Assembly: GCA_009772935.1 (NCBI GenBank)
Contig: WOUR01000003.1
Span: 1-64,000, forward strand
Length of the DNA: 64,000 nt
Source: Rhodospirillaceae bacterium
GTDB taxonomy: Bacteria > Pseudomonadota > Alphaproteobacteria > Reyranellales > Reyranellaceae
Reading direction: 5' to 3'
A program made the position numbers and the translations under genes. Numbering within the stretch: the stretch's first letter is position 1; every line of letters begins with the position of its first letter. Below the pieces are notes generated by a model. It searched no databases. It had not been told where the DNA came from and worked only from the letters and a program-made list of their open reading frames with translations. Below are positions 44,822 to 53,243 of this stretch, in pieces.

Positions 44822-45472
44822 ATGGACCTGGTACCCAATCTGGTCGGCCTCGCCACGATGCACATTCTGATGGCCATGTTGCCGGGCCCGAACACCGTCG
44901 TGGTGGGATGGTACTCCGCAACGCGCTCCAGGAGTGATGGCCTCAAGGCCGTTGCCGGCGTGGTCGTCGCCTCGCTGGTTTGGGTCGTTCTGGCGATCGG
45001 AGGGGTCGGGGCGCTTCTCCTCGAGGCAGGGTGGCTCTATCGCGCGCTGCGCTTCGTCGGTGCCGCCTACCTGATCTACGTGGGCGTCCGGCTGTTGCGC
45101 GCCGGGTTCGGCCCGAAGGGCAGCAGCCAGGCGGCGCCGCCGCAGCTGGCGGGGCGCAATCCCTTCACGGCCGGTCTCATGACGACGCTGAGCAATCCGA
45201 AGTCGGCGGTGTTCTGGACCAGCGCATTTCTCGTGGCGCTCCCGCCGCATGCGCCCGGCTGGGTCTATCCCACGATCGTGGCGATCGTCGCCGTCCAGTC
45301 CACGCTCTGGTACGGCACGCTGGCAGTGTTCTTCTCGACGGGGGTCGCCCAGAAACTGTATCAGCGCATCGCGGGTTATCTCGACCTGCTCGCCGGCGGT
45401 GTCATGATCGCCCTGGGCCTGAAGCTCGCGGACGAACTGCGGCGCGAGGTCTTCGTCAAGGCGGCGACCTGA
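44822..45472 (+). CDS. LysE/RhtB family amino-acid exporter
   Basis: 216 residues with six hydrophobic segments. Family signature near the start, MLPGPNTVVVGWYSATRSRSDGL, and the central NPFTAGLMTTLSNPKSAVFW with conserved NPK. Exports amino acids or small metabolites across the inner membrane. Upstream 137-base gap carries the divergent promoters. Confidence 0.9.
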   Translation: MDLVPNLVGLATMHILMAMLPGPNTVVVGWYSATRSRSDGLKAVAGVVVASLVWVVLAIGGVGALLLEAGWLYRALRFVGAAYLIYVGVRLLRAGFGPKGSSQAAPPQLAGRNPFTAGLMTTLSNPKSAVFWTSAFLVALPPHAPGWVYPTIVAIVAVQSTLWYGTLAVFFSTGVAQKLYQRIAGYLDLLAGGVMIALGLKLADELRREVFVKAAT

Positions 45473-45490
45473 CTTCCCGGAGTCCGAACG

Positions 45491-47122
45491 TCACGCAGCA
45501 CGGACCACGTCAGCCGCCGCCAGTACCATCGCCGCGCACTTCTCGCCGATCATGATGGCAGGGGCGTTGGTGTTGCCGCTGGTGAGCGTCGGCATGATCG
45601 AGGCGTCGGCGACCCTGAGGCCGGCCACTCCGTGGACCCGCAGCTCCGGGTCGACCACGGCGCGCGGGTCGTTGCCCATCTTGCAGGTGCCGACGGGGTG
45701 GTAGGTTGTCTCGGCGTTGTTGCGCACCCATTCGAGCAGGTCGGCGTCGCTCTGGAGATGGGCGCCGGGGGCGATCTCCTGGCCGGTGACTTCCTTGAGC
45801 GGCGAGGTCGCCATCAGCTCGCGTCCCTTGCGCAGCACATTCACGATGCCGGTGCGGTCGTGCTCGGTGGACAGGAAGTTGAAGCGGATCGCCGGCGGCT
45901 CGGCGGGATCGGCCGACTTGATGTGGACCGACCCCGTGCTTTCCGAGCGCAGCACGTTGACGTTCATCGTGATGCCCTTTTGCGCCGAGACACGCCGCTC
46001 CTTGCCGACCATCTCGTAGAGGAAGGGTGCGATCGAGATGGTGGCGTCGGGCGTCTCCAGTCCGACTCGCGTGCGGAAGTAGAGGCGGATCGGCACGGCG
46101 GTCGAGGCCAGGAAGCCGTCACGGAACATCGCGTATTTGAGGGCCTCGCGGGCCAGCCGCCAGCCGCGCGCATTGTCGTTGAAGGTGAGGTTCTTTCCGG
46201 TGATCTCGAACTTCATGCGCGGCGAGTAATGGTCGCGCAGGTTCTCGCCAACGCCTGGCAGCTCGTGGACCGGCACGATGCCGAGCGCGTGCAAGCGGTC
46301 TCCCTGGCCGATGCCGGAGAGTTCGAGCAGCTTCGGCGAATTGATCGAGCCGCCCGAGACGATGACCTCGCGCGTCGCCCGCGCCTCGCGCTTCTGTCCG
46401 TTGACCGAATAGCGCACGCCGACGCAGCGCCTGCCTTCGAGAATGAGGGATTCGGCAATCGCGCCCTGGTCGATCTGCAGGTTGGCGCGATGGCGGGCCG
46501 GATCGAGATAGCAGAAGGCGGTGCTCTGGCGGCGCCCCCTGGTGATCGTCACCTGCGACATGCCGATGCCTTCCTGCGTGGCGCCGTTCTGGTCGGGATT
46601 GTAGGGCAGACCCATCTTCTCGGCCGCCTCGATGATCTTCTCGAGCAGGGGCACCTTGTGGCGCGGCGTGTGGGTGACGGGGAGGATGCCGTCGCGGCCG
46701 CGGAATTCGTCGGAGCCGCCTTCGAACCGCTCCATGCGCTTGAAGATCGGCAGCACGTCCTGGAAGCTCCAGCCGCGATTGCCGAGCTGGGCCCAGTGGT
46801 CGTAGTCCTGCGCCTGGCCGCGGATGTAGACCATGCCGTTGATCGAGCTGGAGCCGCCCAGCATGCGGCCGCGCGGCACGGCGATGCGGCGCCCGCCCGA
46901 GCCTTCGTCAGGTTCGGACTCGTAGCACCAGTTGACGGCCGGATCGTCGATCATCTTGGAGACGCCGACCGGGACCTTCGACCAGAAGAAGTTCGAGCCT
47001 TGGGTGCCCGCCTCGAGCAGCAGGACACGATGCCGGCCGCTCTCGGTCAGCCGGCTGGCGACGACCGCGCCCGCGGACCCTGCACCGACGACGATGTAGT
47101 CATAGGTCGAGTCGTTCTTCAT
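45491..47122 (-). CDS. GMC family oxidoreductase (choline dehydrogenase-like)
   Basis: 543 residues. FAD site YDYIVVGAGSAGAVVASRL, GMC signature VPRGRMLGGSSSINGMVY, second signature GGSINSPKLLELSGIG, and C-terminal HPVGTCKMG and ADASIMPTLTSGNTNAP. ATG 47122 begins the domain. Similar to the gene at 9791, so the window carries two paralogues of one subfamily plus a third, more distant one at 48532. Confidence 0.92.
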   Translation of the reverse strand: MKNDSTYDYIVVGAGSAGAVVASRLTESGRHRVLLLEAGTQGSNFFWSKVPVGVSKMIDDPAVNWCYESEPDEGSGGRRIAVPRGRMLGGSSSINGMVYIRGQAQDYDHWAQLGNRGWSFQDVLPIFKRMERFEGGSDEFRGRDGILPVTHTPRHKVPLLEKIIEAAEKMGLPYNPDQNGATQEGIGMSQVTITRGRRQSTAFCYLDPARHRANLQIDQGAIAESLILEGRRCVGVRYSVNGQKREARATREVIVSGGSINSPKLLELSGIGQGDRLHALGIVPVHELPGVGENLRDHYSPRMKFEITGKNLTFNDNARGWRLAREALKYAMFRDGFLASTAVPIRLYFRTRVGLETPDATISIAPFLYEMVGKERRVSAQKGITMNVNVLRSESTGSVHIKSADPAEPPAIRFNFLSTEHDRTGIVNVLRKGRELMATSPLKEVTGQEIAPGAHLQSDADLLEWVRNNAETTYHPVGTCKMGNDPRAVVDPELRVHGVAGLRVADASIMPTLTSGNTNAPAIMIGEKCAAMVLAAADVVRAA

Positions 47123-47248
47123 TGTGTTCTCCCTCGGTTCGAAGGGGAGCAGCCCTCGCGCGCGCTGACAAGTCTCGACGGATGCGAACCGCCTTCCGGT
47201 TTCGCCCACGGGAATAGCCTGCCATGCTGGTGGCATTCTGGAGTTCTC

Positions 47249-48025
47249 ATGCCGCAAGACGTGCTCGATTCCTTCCGCCTGACCGGCCGCACCGCGCTGG
47301 TCACCGGCGCCCGCCGCGAGATCGGTCGGGCCATTGCCCTGGCGCTTGCCGGCGTGGGCGCGAAACTGGCGATTCACCATGCGGACACGGACGAGGAGCG
47401 GTCCGATGCCGTCGCCGTGGTGCGCGAGATCGAGCAGGCCGGGGGAACGGCACGGGTTTTCGGGCAGGACTTCGCGCCCGACGATGCGGGGCATCGGCTG
47501 GCTGAAGCGGTTTCAGCCTGGTCGCCGGTCGACATCCTGGTGCTGAACGCGTCGATCGAGTTGCCGGAGCCCTACGATGCGATCACCCGGGAACGGTTCG
47601 ACCGCCAGATCGCCGTCAATCTGCGCAGCCCGCTGGAACTCTTGCAGGGTCTCGTTCCGCCCATGGGCCGGCGCGGCTGGGGAAGGGTCGTCACCATCGG
47701 CAGTGTCCAGCAGGTCCGGCCGCATCCGCAGATGATGGTCTATGCCGGCACCAAGGCGGCGCAACTGAACTGGGCGTGGAATCTCGCGCGGCAGTTCGGC
47801 GGGCAGGGCGTCACGGTGAACAATCTGGCGCCCGGCGCCATCCTGACGGCGCGCAACCGCGTTCAAATGGCCACCGAGGGCGAGGCGCTCGCCCAGCGCA
47901 TTCCGACCGGCCGGCTCGGCCAACCGGGCGACCTCGTGGGCGCCGCGCTGCTGCTCTGCTCGGATGCGGGCGCCTACATCAACGGTGTCAATCTTTACGT
48001 CGATGGTGGCCGCGCGATCGCCTAG
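47249..48025 (+). CDS. SDR family oxidoreductase
   Basis: 258 residues. NAD(P) site TGARREIG, active Ser in TIGSVQQ, catalytic YAGTK, and C-terminal INGVNLYVDGGRAIA of classical short-chain dehydrogenases. The NNAG turn is altered to LNASIEL. It probably acts on a sugar or hydroxy-ketone. First of a plus-strand run with the two following genes. Confidence 0.87.
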   Translation: MPQDVLDSFRLTGRTALVTGARREIGRAIALALAGVGAKLAIHHADTDEERSDAVAVVREIEQAGGTARVFGQDFAPDDAGHRLAEAVSAWSPVDILVLNASIELPEPYDAITRERFDRQIAVNLRSPLELLQGLVPPMGRRGWGRVVTIGSVQQVRPHPQMMVYAGTKAAQLNWAWNLARQFGGQGVTVNNLAPGAILTARNRVQMATEGEALAQRIPTGRLGQPGDLVGAALLLCSDAGAYINGVNLYVDGGRAIA

Positions 48026-48053
48026 GATCGAACGCGCACTTCACAGGGTTCAC

Positions 48054-48530
48054 ATGGCCGCCGCTCTCGACTCTCGACTTTCAGCCGCCGAAACGGACGC
48101 CCTCACGAAGATTGCCGGAACGATGGTTCCGGAGGATGCCGCTCTCGGTATGCCGGGTGCTGACGATCCCGCCATCCTGGAGGATATGGTGAGGTCGATC
48201 GGCCGGGACCTGCCTCTCGTTCGCGAAGCGCTGGCCGCGATCGCGGCAAGGTCGGGTGGGGCGTTCGCGGAGATGGACCAGGCCGCGCGGGAAGCGCTGA
48301 TCAACGAGTGGTATCCGGGGGGAGGTGCGTCGGCCCTCGCCCTGGGGCGGGTGATCGTGAGCGCCTACTATCGTGACGATCGCGTGCTGATGGCCCTCGG
48401 TCATGAAGCCCGCGCGCCTTTTCCCAAGGGCTATGTGCTGGAGCAGGGCGACTGGTCGCTGCTCGATGTCGTGCGCAAGCGGCAACCGTTCTGGCGCGAC
48501 GATCGGGTCAGCCCACCAGGGGATCGCTGA
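48054..48530 (+). CDS. Small partner of the downstream GMC oxidoreductase (gluconate dehydrogenase subunit 3-like)
   Basis: 158 residues, helical, no signal peptide. It ends one base before the GMC gene's start and has the layout of small subunits of membrane-linked gluconate/sorbitol dehydrogenases (LPLVREALAAIAARSGGAFAEMD). Family assignment is inference from layout and position; an unknown-function reading is possible. It has no Tat signal, unlike many gluconate dehydrogenase small subunits. Confidence 0.55.
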   Translation: MAAALDSRLSAAETDALTKIAGTMVPEDAALGMPGADDPAILEDMVRSIGRDLPLVREALAAIAARSGGAFAEMDQAAREALINEWYPGGGASALALGRVIVSAYYRDDRVLMALGHEARAPFPKGYVLEQGDWSLLDVVRKRQPFWRDDRVSPPGDR

Positions 48531-48531
48531 G

Positions 48532-50136
48532 ATGGCCGGCAATGAAAAGGTCGATGTGCTGATAATCGGCTCCGGCGCGTCGGGTGCGGCCGTGGCGTGG
48601 AGCCTCGCCGAGACGAAGATGCGCATCCTGTGCCTGGAGCAGGGCGACTGGATGAAGCCGACCGACTTTCCAAGCAACGGCCGCGACTGGGAGGCGAGGC
48701 GCTACACCGATTTCGAGATCAGCCCCAACCGTCGCGGGCGGGATACCGACTATCCGGTCAACGACGACAACTCGCTGATGAAGATCGCCAACTTCAACGG
48801 TGTCGGCGGCGGCACGATCATCTACACGGCCCATTGGCCGCGCATGCATCCCTCCGATTTCAAGGTGAAGTCGCTGGACGGCGTGGCCGACGACTGGCCC
48901 GTAGACTATTGGGCGCTCGAGAAGTTCTACGAAGAGAACGACCGGATGATGGGCGTCTCCGGCCTCGCCGGAGACCCCGGCGTGCCGCCGCGGCATCCGC
49001 CCATGCCGCCGATCGCGCTTGGCAGGACGGGTACGCGCTACGCCCAGGCGATGAACAGGCTGGGCTGGCACTGGTGGCCGTCCGACAGCAGCATCGCCAC
49101 CACCGACTACGAAGGCCGGGCCGGCTGCATCAACCTCGGACACTGCACGCCGGGCTGCGCGCAGGGCGCCAAGGCCAGCACCGACATCACCTACTGGCCG
49201 CTGGCCATCAGGGCCGGCGTCGAGTTGCGGACGCGCTGCCGGGTGCGCGAGATCACCACCGACGAGCGCGGCATGGCGGCCGGCGTGATCTACTACGATG
49301 CCGACGGTGTCGAGCAGTTCCAGCCGGCCGAGGTCGTCGTCCTGGCCTGCAACGGAGTCGGCACGCCGCGTCTGCTGCTGAACTCGGCCTCCGCGAAGTT
49401 CCCGAACGGGCTTGCCAACTCGTCGGGCCTGGTCGGTCGGAACCTGATGCTGCATCCGTGGCCCATCGTCACCGGCTATGTCGATGAACCGCTGGACGGC
49501 GGGCGCGGGCCCATCAACACGATCTGGAGCAAGCAGTTCTACGAGACCGATCCGTCGCGCGACTTCGTGCGCGGCTACACGCTGCAGTTCGGCCGCGGTA
49601 CCGGCCCGGCCAATCAGGCGATCGTCGGCGCCGCCTCGGGCCTGCTGCCCTGGGGCCGCGATCATCATCGCCGATACCGGCGGATGCTCGATCACCGGCT
49701 GAGCATTGGCGTCGCCTGCGAGGACCTGCCCGAGGAGCACAACAGGGTCACCCTCGATCCGGTGCTTAAGGACGGGAACGGGATACCGGCACCGAGGATC
49801 GACTACACGATCGCTGAGAACACGCGCCGAATGATGGAGCACGGCATCGCCCGCGCCGAAGAGATATTGACCGAGGCCGGCGCCACCGACCTCTTCGCCT
49901 CGCGCACGGCGCTGAACTATCCCGGCCACCTGCTCGGCACGGCGCGCATGGGAACGGACCCCGAGCGCTCGGTGGTGAACGAATGGGGCCGGGCGCACGA
50001 CGTGAAGAACCTGTTCATCGTCGACGGCAGCATCTGGGTGACCTCGGGCGGCGTGAACCCGACCTCCACCATCCAGGCCTTGGCACTCTACGTCGCCGAC
50101 CAGATGAAGCAGCGATTGGCGACGCTGTTCGATTGA
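48532..50136 (+). CDS. GMC family oxidoreductase (gluconate dehydrogenase large-subunit-like)
   Basis: 534 residues. FAD motif DVLIIGSGASGAAVAWSL with LCLEQGD, then GVGGGTIIYTAHWPRM and GCINLGHCTPGCAQGAKAS, which has several Cys as in the gluconate/fructose dehydrogenase branch, and C-terminal HLLGTARMG plus DGSIWVTSGGVNPTSTI. An FAD alcohol or sugar dehydrogenase, probably with the preceding gene. No cytochrome c subunit gene follows. Confidence 0.9.
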   Translation: MAGNEKVDVLIIGSGASGAAVAWSLAETKMRILCLEQGDWMKPTDFPSNGRDWEARRYTDFEISPNRRGRDTDYPVNDDNSLMKIANFNGVGGGTIIYTAHWPRMHPSDFKVKSLDGVADDWPVDYWALEKFYEENDRMMGVSGLAGDPGVPPRHPPMPPIALGRTGTRYAQAMNRLGWHWWPSDSSIATTDYEGRAGCINLGHCTPGCAQGAKASTDITYWPLAIRAGVELRTRCRVREITTDERGMAAGVIYYDADGVEQFQPAEVVVLACNGVGTPRLLLNSASAKFPNGLANSSGLVGRNLMLHPWPIVTGYVDEPLDGGRGPINTIWSKQFYETDPSRDFVRGYTLQFGRGTGPANQAIVGAASGLLPWGRDHHRRYRRMLDHRLSIGVACEDLPEEHNRVTLDPVLKDGNGIPAPRIDYTIAENTRRMMEHGIARAEEILTEAGATDLFASRTALNYPGHLLGTARMGTDPERSVVNEWGRAHDVKNLFIVDGSIWVTSGGVNPTSTIQALALYVADQMKQRLATLFD

Positions 50137-50185
50137 GGGGTGGCCCGGGAAGCCAGCGGGAGGATTTTCGGCTAGTCTCTCCGAC

Positions 50186-51076
50186 ATGATCGACAAACTG
50201 GAATTCCTCCTTGCGCTCTCCCAGGAGCGGAATTTCAGCAAGGCGGCCGAGCTCTGCGGGGTCACGCAGCCCACCTTCTCCGCCGGCATCAAGAGCCTCG
50301 AGGATATGCTTGGCGTCATGCTCGTGCAGCGCACCTCGCGCTTCATCGGCTTCACCACGGAGGGCGAGCGCGTGCTCGACTGGGCGCGCGGCATCGTGGC
50401 CGATACGCGGGCGATGCGGCAGGAGGTGAGCTCGCTCCGCAAGGGGCTCAGCGGCCGGCTGCGGATCGCCGCCATCCCGACGGCGCTCGCCATGGTCTCG
50501 GCGCTCACCACGCCGTTTCGCGCCCGGCACCCCAACGTGAAGTTCACCATCGTGTCGCGGACCTCGATCGAGATCCTGTCGATGCTGGAGAATCTCGAAG
50601 CCGACGCCGGCCTGACCTACATCGACAACGAGCCGCTCGGCCGGCTGCGCGCGGTTCCGCTCTATACCGAGCAGTACCGGCTGCTCACCTCGGAAAACAG
50701 TCCACTCGGCGATCGCGAGAGCGTCACCTGGGCCGAGGTGGGCCGGATCCCGCTATGCCTGCTGACGCCGGACATGCAGAACCGGCGGATCATCGACCAG
50801 CTCCTGAACAAAGCAGGCGGCCAGGCCGATCCGACGCTCGAATCGAATTCGATGATCGTTCTGTTTTCCCATGTCCGCACCGGCCGCTGGGCCAGTGTCA
50901 TGCCGCAGAAGCTGGCCGACACGCTCGGCCTGACCGAGCACCTGCGCTCGATCCCCATCGTCGAGCCGGATGCCAGCCATTCGATCGGCCTCGTCGTGCC
51001 CCGGCGCGAGCCCATGACGCCCCTCGCGACGGCCCTCGTCGCCGAAGCGACCCAGTTGACGGCCACCCTGGCCTGA
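50186..51076 (+). CDS. LysR-type transcriptional regulator
   Basis: 296 residues. The N-terminal winged helix (FLLALSQERNFSKAAELCGVTQPTFSAGIKSLE) is the LysR DNA-binding domain; the remainder is a periplasmic-binding-like effector domain. It lies directly upstream of fdsGBAD in the same direction, as the regulator FdsR does in other formate-oxidising bacteria, so control of that operon is inferred. A matching inverted repeat lies in the intervening gap. Confidence 0.92.
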   Translation: MIDKLEFLLALSQERNFSKAAELCGVTQPTFSAGIKSLEDMLGVMLVQRTSRFIGFTTEGERVLDWARGIVADTRAMRQEVSSLRKGLSGRLRIAAIPTALAMVSALTTPFRARHPNVKFTIVSRTSIEILSMLENLEADAGLTYIDNEPLGRLRAVPLYTEQYRLLTSENSPLGDRESVTWAEVGRIPLCLLTPDMQNRRIIDQLLNKAGGQADPTLESNSMIVLFSHVRTGRWASVMPQKLADTLGLTEHLRSIPIVEPDASHSIGLVVPRREPMTPLATALVAEATQLTATLA

Positions 51077-51110
51077 CGATCGTCGGCCGGCGTCCAAATG
51101 AGGGGCTTCG

Positions 51111-51125
51111 ATAGGTTTGTTCTAT
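51111..51125. promoter_or_regulatory. Candidate LysR-type operator upstream of fdsG
   Basis: ATAG (51111-51114), seven bases, CTAT (51122-51125) is an inverted repeat containing T-N11-A, the usual LysR-type box. A CTATTG direct repeat occurs again at about 51142. It sits 91 bases before fdsG and just after the regulator gene. Confidence 0.45.
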
Positions 51126-51215
51126 TGCACCACCGAACAGCTCTATTGAGGCCAGGCAGCCGGGCGCAGAGAATTCACGCGCGGAGCCGGCCAAGCAAGC
51201 TGCCGGCCGCTTTGG

Positions 51216-51695
51216 ATGGAGTGCACGGTGTCGTCGCGCTGGAGCGAGGCCGAGGCCATGGAGATCGTCCGCCGCCATGACGGGGGGGAGGGACCGCTGC
51301 TGCCGATCTTGCACGATCTGCAGGCGGCGTTCGGTTCCGTCCCGGAGCCCGCCATTCGATTCCTGGCGGAGGCGCTGAACATCACCCGCGCCGAGGTGCA
51401 TGGCGTGGTTTCCTTCTATCACGACTTCCGCCGGGAGCCGGCGGGCCGCCACGTGCTGAAGCTCTGCCGCGCCGAGGCGTGCCAGTCGGTGGAGGGCGAG
51501 GCCTTCGCCCGGCGCGTGCTCGACCGGTTCGGCCTCGACTGGGGCAGCACCACGCCCGATGGAAGGCTCACGATCGAGGCGACCTATTGTCTGGGTCTCT
51601 GCGCTTCCGCGCCCTCGGCGATGCTCGACGGCGAGCCGATGGCGCGGCTGAACGACGAGTCGATCGATGAGATCGCCCGCGAGGTCTCGCGATGA
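51216..51695 (+). CDS. fdsG: NAD-dependent formate dehydrogenase gamma subunit
   Basis: 159 residues, NuoE-like. [2Fe-2S] ligands C84, C89, C125 and C129 are seen in CRAEAC and CLGLC. VVSFYHDF precedes them. It passes electrons between the NADH-forming beta subunit and the rest of the complex. GTG 51228 is an alternative start. First gene of the operon; its stop overlaps fdsB as ATGA. Confidence 0.93.
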   Translation: MECTVSSRWSEAEAMEIVRRHDGGEGPLLPILHDLQAAFGSVPEPAIRFLAEALNITRAEVHGVVSFYHDFRREPAGRHVLKLCRAEACQSVEGEAFARRVLDRFGLDWGSTTPDGRLTIEATYCLGLCASAPSAMLDGEPMARLNDESIDEIAREVSR

Positions 51696-53233
51696 CGACA
51701 CGTCTCTTCGTGTCGCGCGATGCCGCCGCCCGCGCCGTGGGCGCCGACAAGGTCGCTGCCGCGCTGCGGGAAGAGGCCGGGCGCCGGGGCATCGAGATCG
51801 ACATCGTGCGCACGGGATCGCGCGGCCTGTTCTGGCTTGAGCCTATGGTGGAGGCCGAGACGCCGGACGGGCGTATTGCCTTCGGGCCAGTCGCGGCACG
51901 AGACGTGCCGGGCCTGCTGGCGGGCGGTCTGCCGATCGGCACCGGGCATCCGCTGTGCCTCGGTCGGCCCGAAGACATTCCCTTCCTGAAACGCCAGACA
52001 CGGCTCACCTTCGCGCGCTGCGGCATCGTCGATCCGCTGTCGTTCGCGGACTGGCGGGCCCATGGCGGCGGTCGCGGCCTCGATCGTGCCCGCAGCCTCG
52101 GGCCGGCGAAGACGCTGGAGGAGGTGACCCGGTCCGGTCTTCGCGGTCGCGGCGGCGCCGGCTTCCCGACCGGCATCAAGTGGCAGACGGTTGCCGACGC
52201 CTCGGCGGACCGGAAGTATATCGTCTGCAACGCCGACGAAGGCGATTCCGGCACCTTCGCCGATCGTATGCTGCTGGAGGGAGACCCTTTCGCCCTGATC
52301 GAGGGCATGGCTATCGCCGGCTTCGCCGTCGGTGCCGCGAAGGGCTTCGTCTATATCCGTTCAGAGTATCCCGATGCGATACGAACCTTCGGGCATGCCG
52401 TGCGCCTTGCCGAGGCCGGCGGGCTGCTCGGCCCCGGAGCCGGGCTCGACATCGAGGTTCGCGTCGGCGCCGGCGCCTATGTCTGCGGCGAGGAAACCGC
52501 GCTGCTCGAGAGTATCGAGGGCAGGCGCGGCCAGGTGCGCGCCAAGCCGCCGCTGCCCGCGCACCGGGGACTGTTCGGCCGGCCCACGGTCGTCAACAAC
52601 CTGGTCTCGCTGGCCACCGTGCCGTGGATCCTGGCCGAGGGCGCCGAGGCCTATGCCGACTTCGGTATGGGACGCTCGCGCGGCACCATGCCGATCCAGC
52701 TTGCGGGCAATATCCGCCACGGCGGCCTGTTCGAGGCGGCGTTCGGCGTGACGCTGGGCGAGCTGGTCGACGAGATCGGCGGCGGTACGCGGAGCGGGCG
52801 GCCGGTTCGGGCGGTGCAGGTCGGCGGACCTCTGGGCGCGTACTTCCCCCGTGCCCTGTTCGATACGCCGTTCGACTACGAGGCCTTCACGACGCGCGAG
52901 GGGCTGATCGGTCATGGCGGCGTCGTGGTGTTCGACGACACGGTCGACATGGCACGCCAGGCCCGCTTCGCCATGGCGTTCTGCGCGATCGAATCCTGCG
53001 GCAAGTGCACGCCATGCCGCATCGGTTCGACGCGCGGCGTGGAGACCATCGACAAGATCATCCGCGGTGAGCGCACCGCGGCCAACCTCGAGCTCGTCGA
53101 GGATCTCTGCCAGACAATGAAGTTCGGCTCGCTTTGCGCGCTGGGCGGCTTCACACCCTACCCCGTCATGAGCGCGATCAGGCATTTTCCCGAGGATTTC
53201 GTCCGCCCGCCCGTGAGCGCGGCTGCGGAATAG
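51692..53233 (+). CDS. fdsB: NAD-dependent formate dehydrogenase beta subunit
   Basis: 513 residues with an N-terminal thioredoxin-like extension then a NuoF-like core. FMN/NAD sites are GRGGAGFPTG (152-161) and NADEGDSGTFADR; GAGAYVCGEETALL follows; [4Fe-4S] Cys are in ESCGKCTPCR with a later Cys near SLCALGG. It reduces NAD+ with electrons from formate. Sits 10 bases before fdsA. Confidence 0.95.
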   Translation: MTTRLFVSRDAAARAVGADKVAAALREEAGRRGIEIDIVRTGSRGLFWLEPMVEAETPDGRIAFGPVAARDVPGLLAGGLPIGTGHPLCLGRPEDIPFLKRQTRLTFARCGIVDPLSFADWRAHGGGRGLDRARSLGPAKTLEEVTRSGLRGRGGAGFPTGIKWQTVADASADRKYIVCNADEGDSGTFADRMLLEGDPFALIEGMAIAGFAVGAAKGFVYIRSEYPDAIRTFGHAVRLAEAGGLLGPGAGLDIEVRVGAGAYVCGEETALLESIEGRRGQVRAKPPLPAHRGLFGRPTVVNNLVSLATVPWILAEGAEAYADFGMGRSRGTMPIQLAGNIRHGGLFEAAFGVTLGELVDEIGGGTRSGRPVRAVQVGGPLGAYFPRALFDTPFDYEAFTTREGLIGHGGVVVFDDTVDMARQARFAMAFCAIESCGKCTPCRIGSTRGVETIDKIIRGERTAANLELVEDLCQTMKFGSLCALGGFTPYPVMSAIRHFPEDFVRPPVSAAAE

Positions 53234-53243
53234 AGGACCTGTC

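Noticed and set aside
45632-48025. 797-codon plus-strand frame as one protein
   Set aside because: The first 530 codons are antisense to the GMC gene; only the SDR from 47249 is real.
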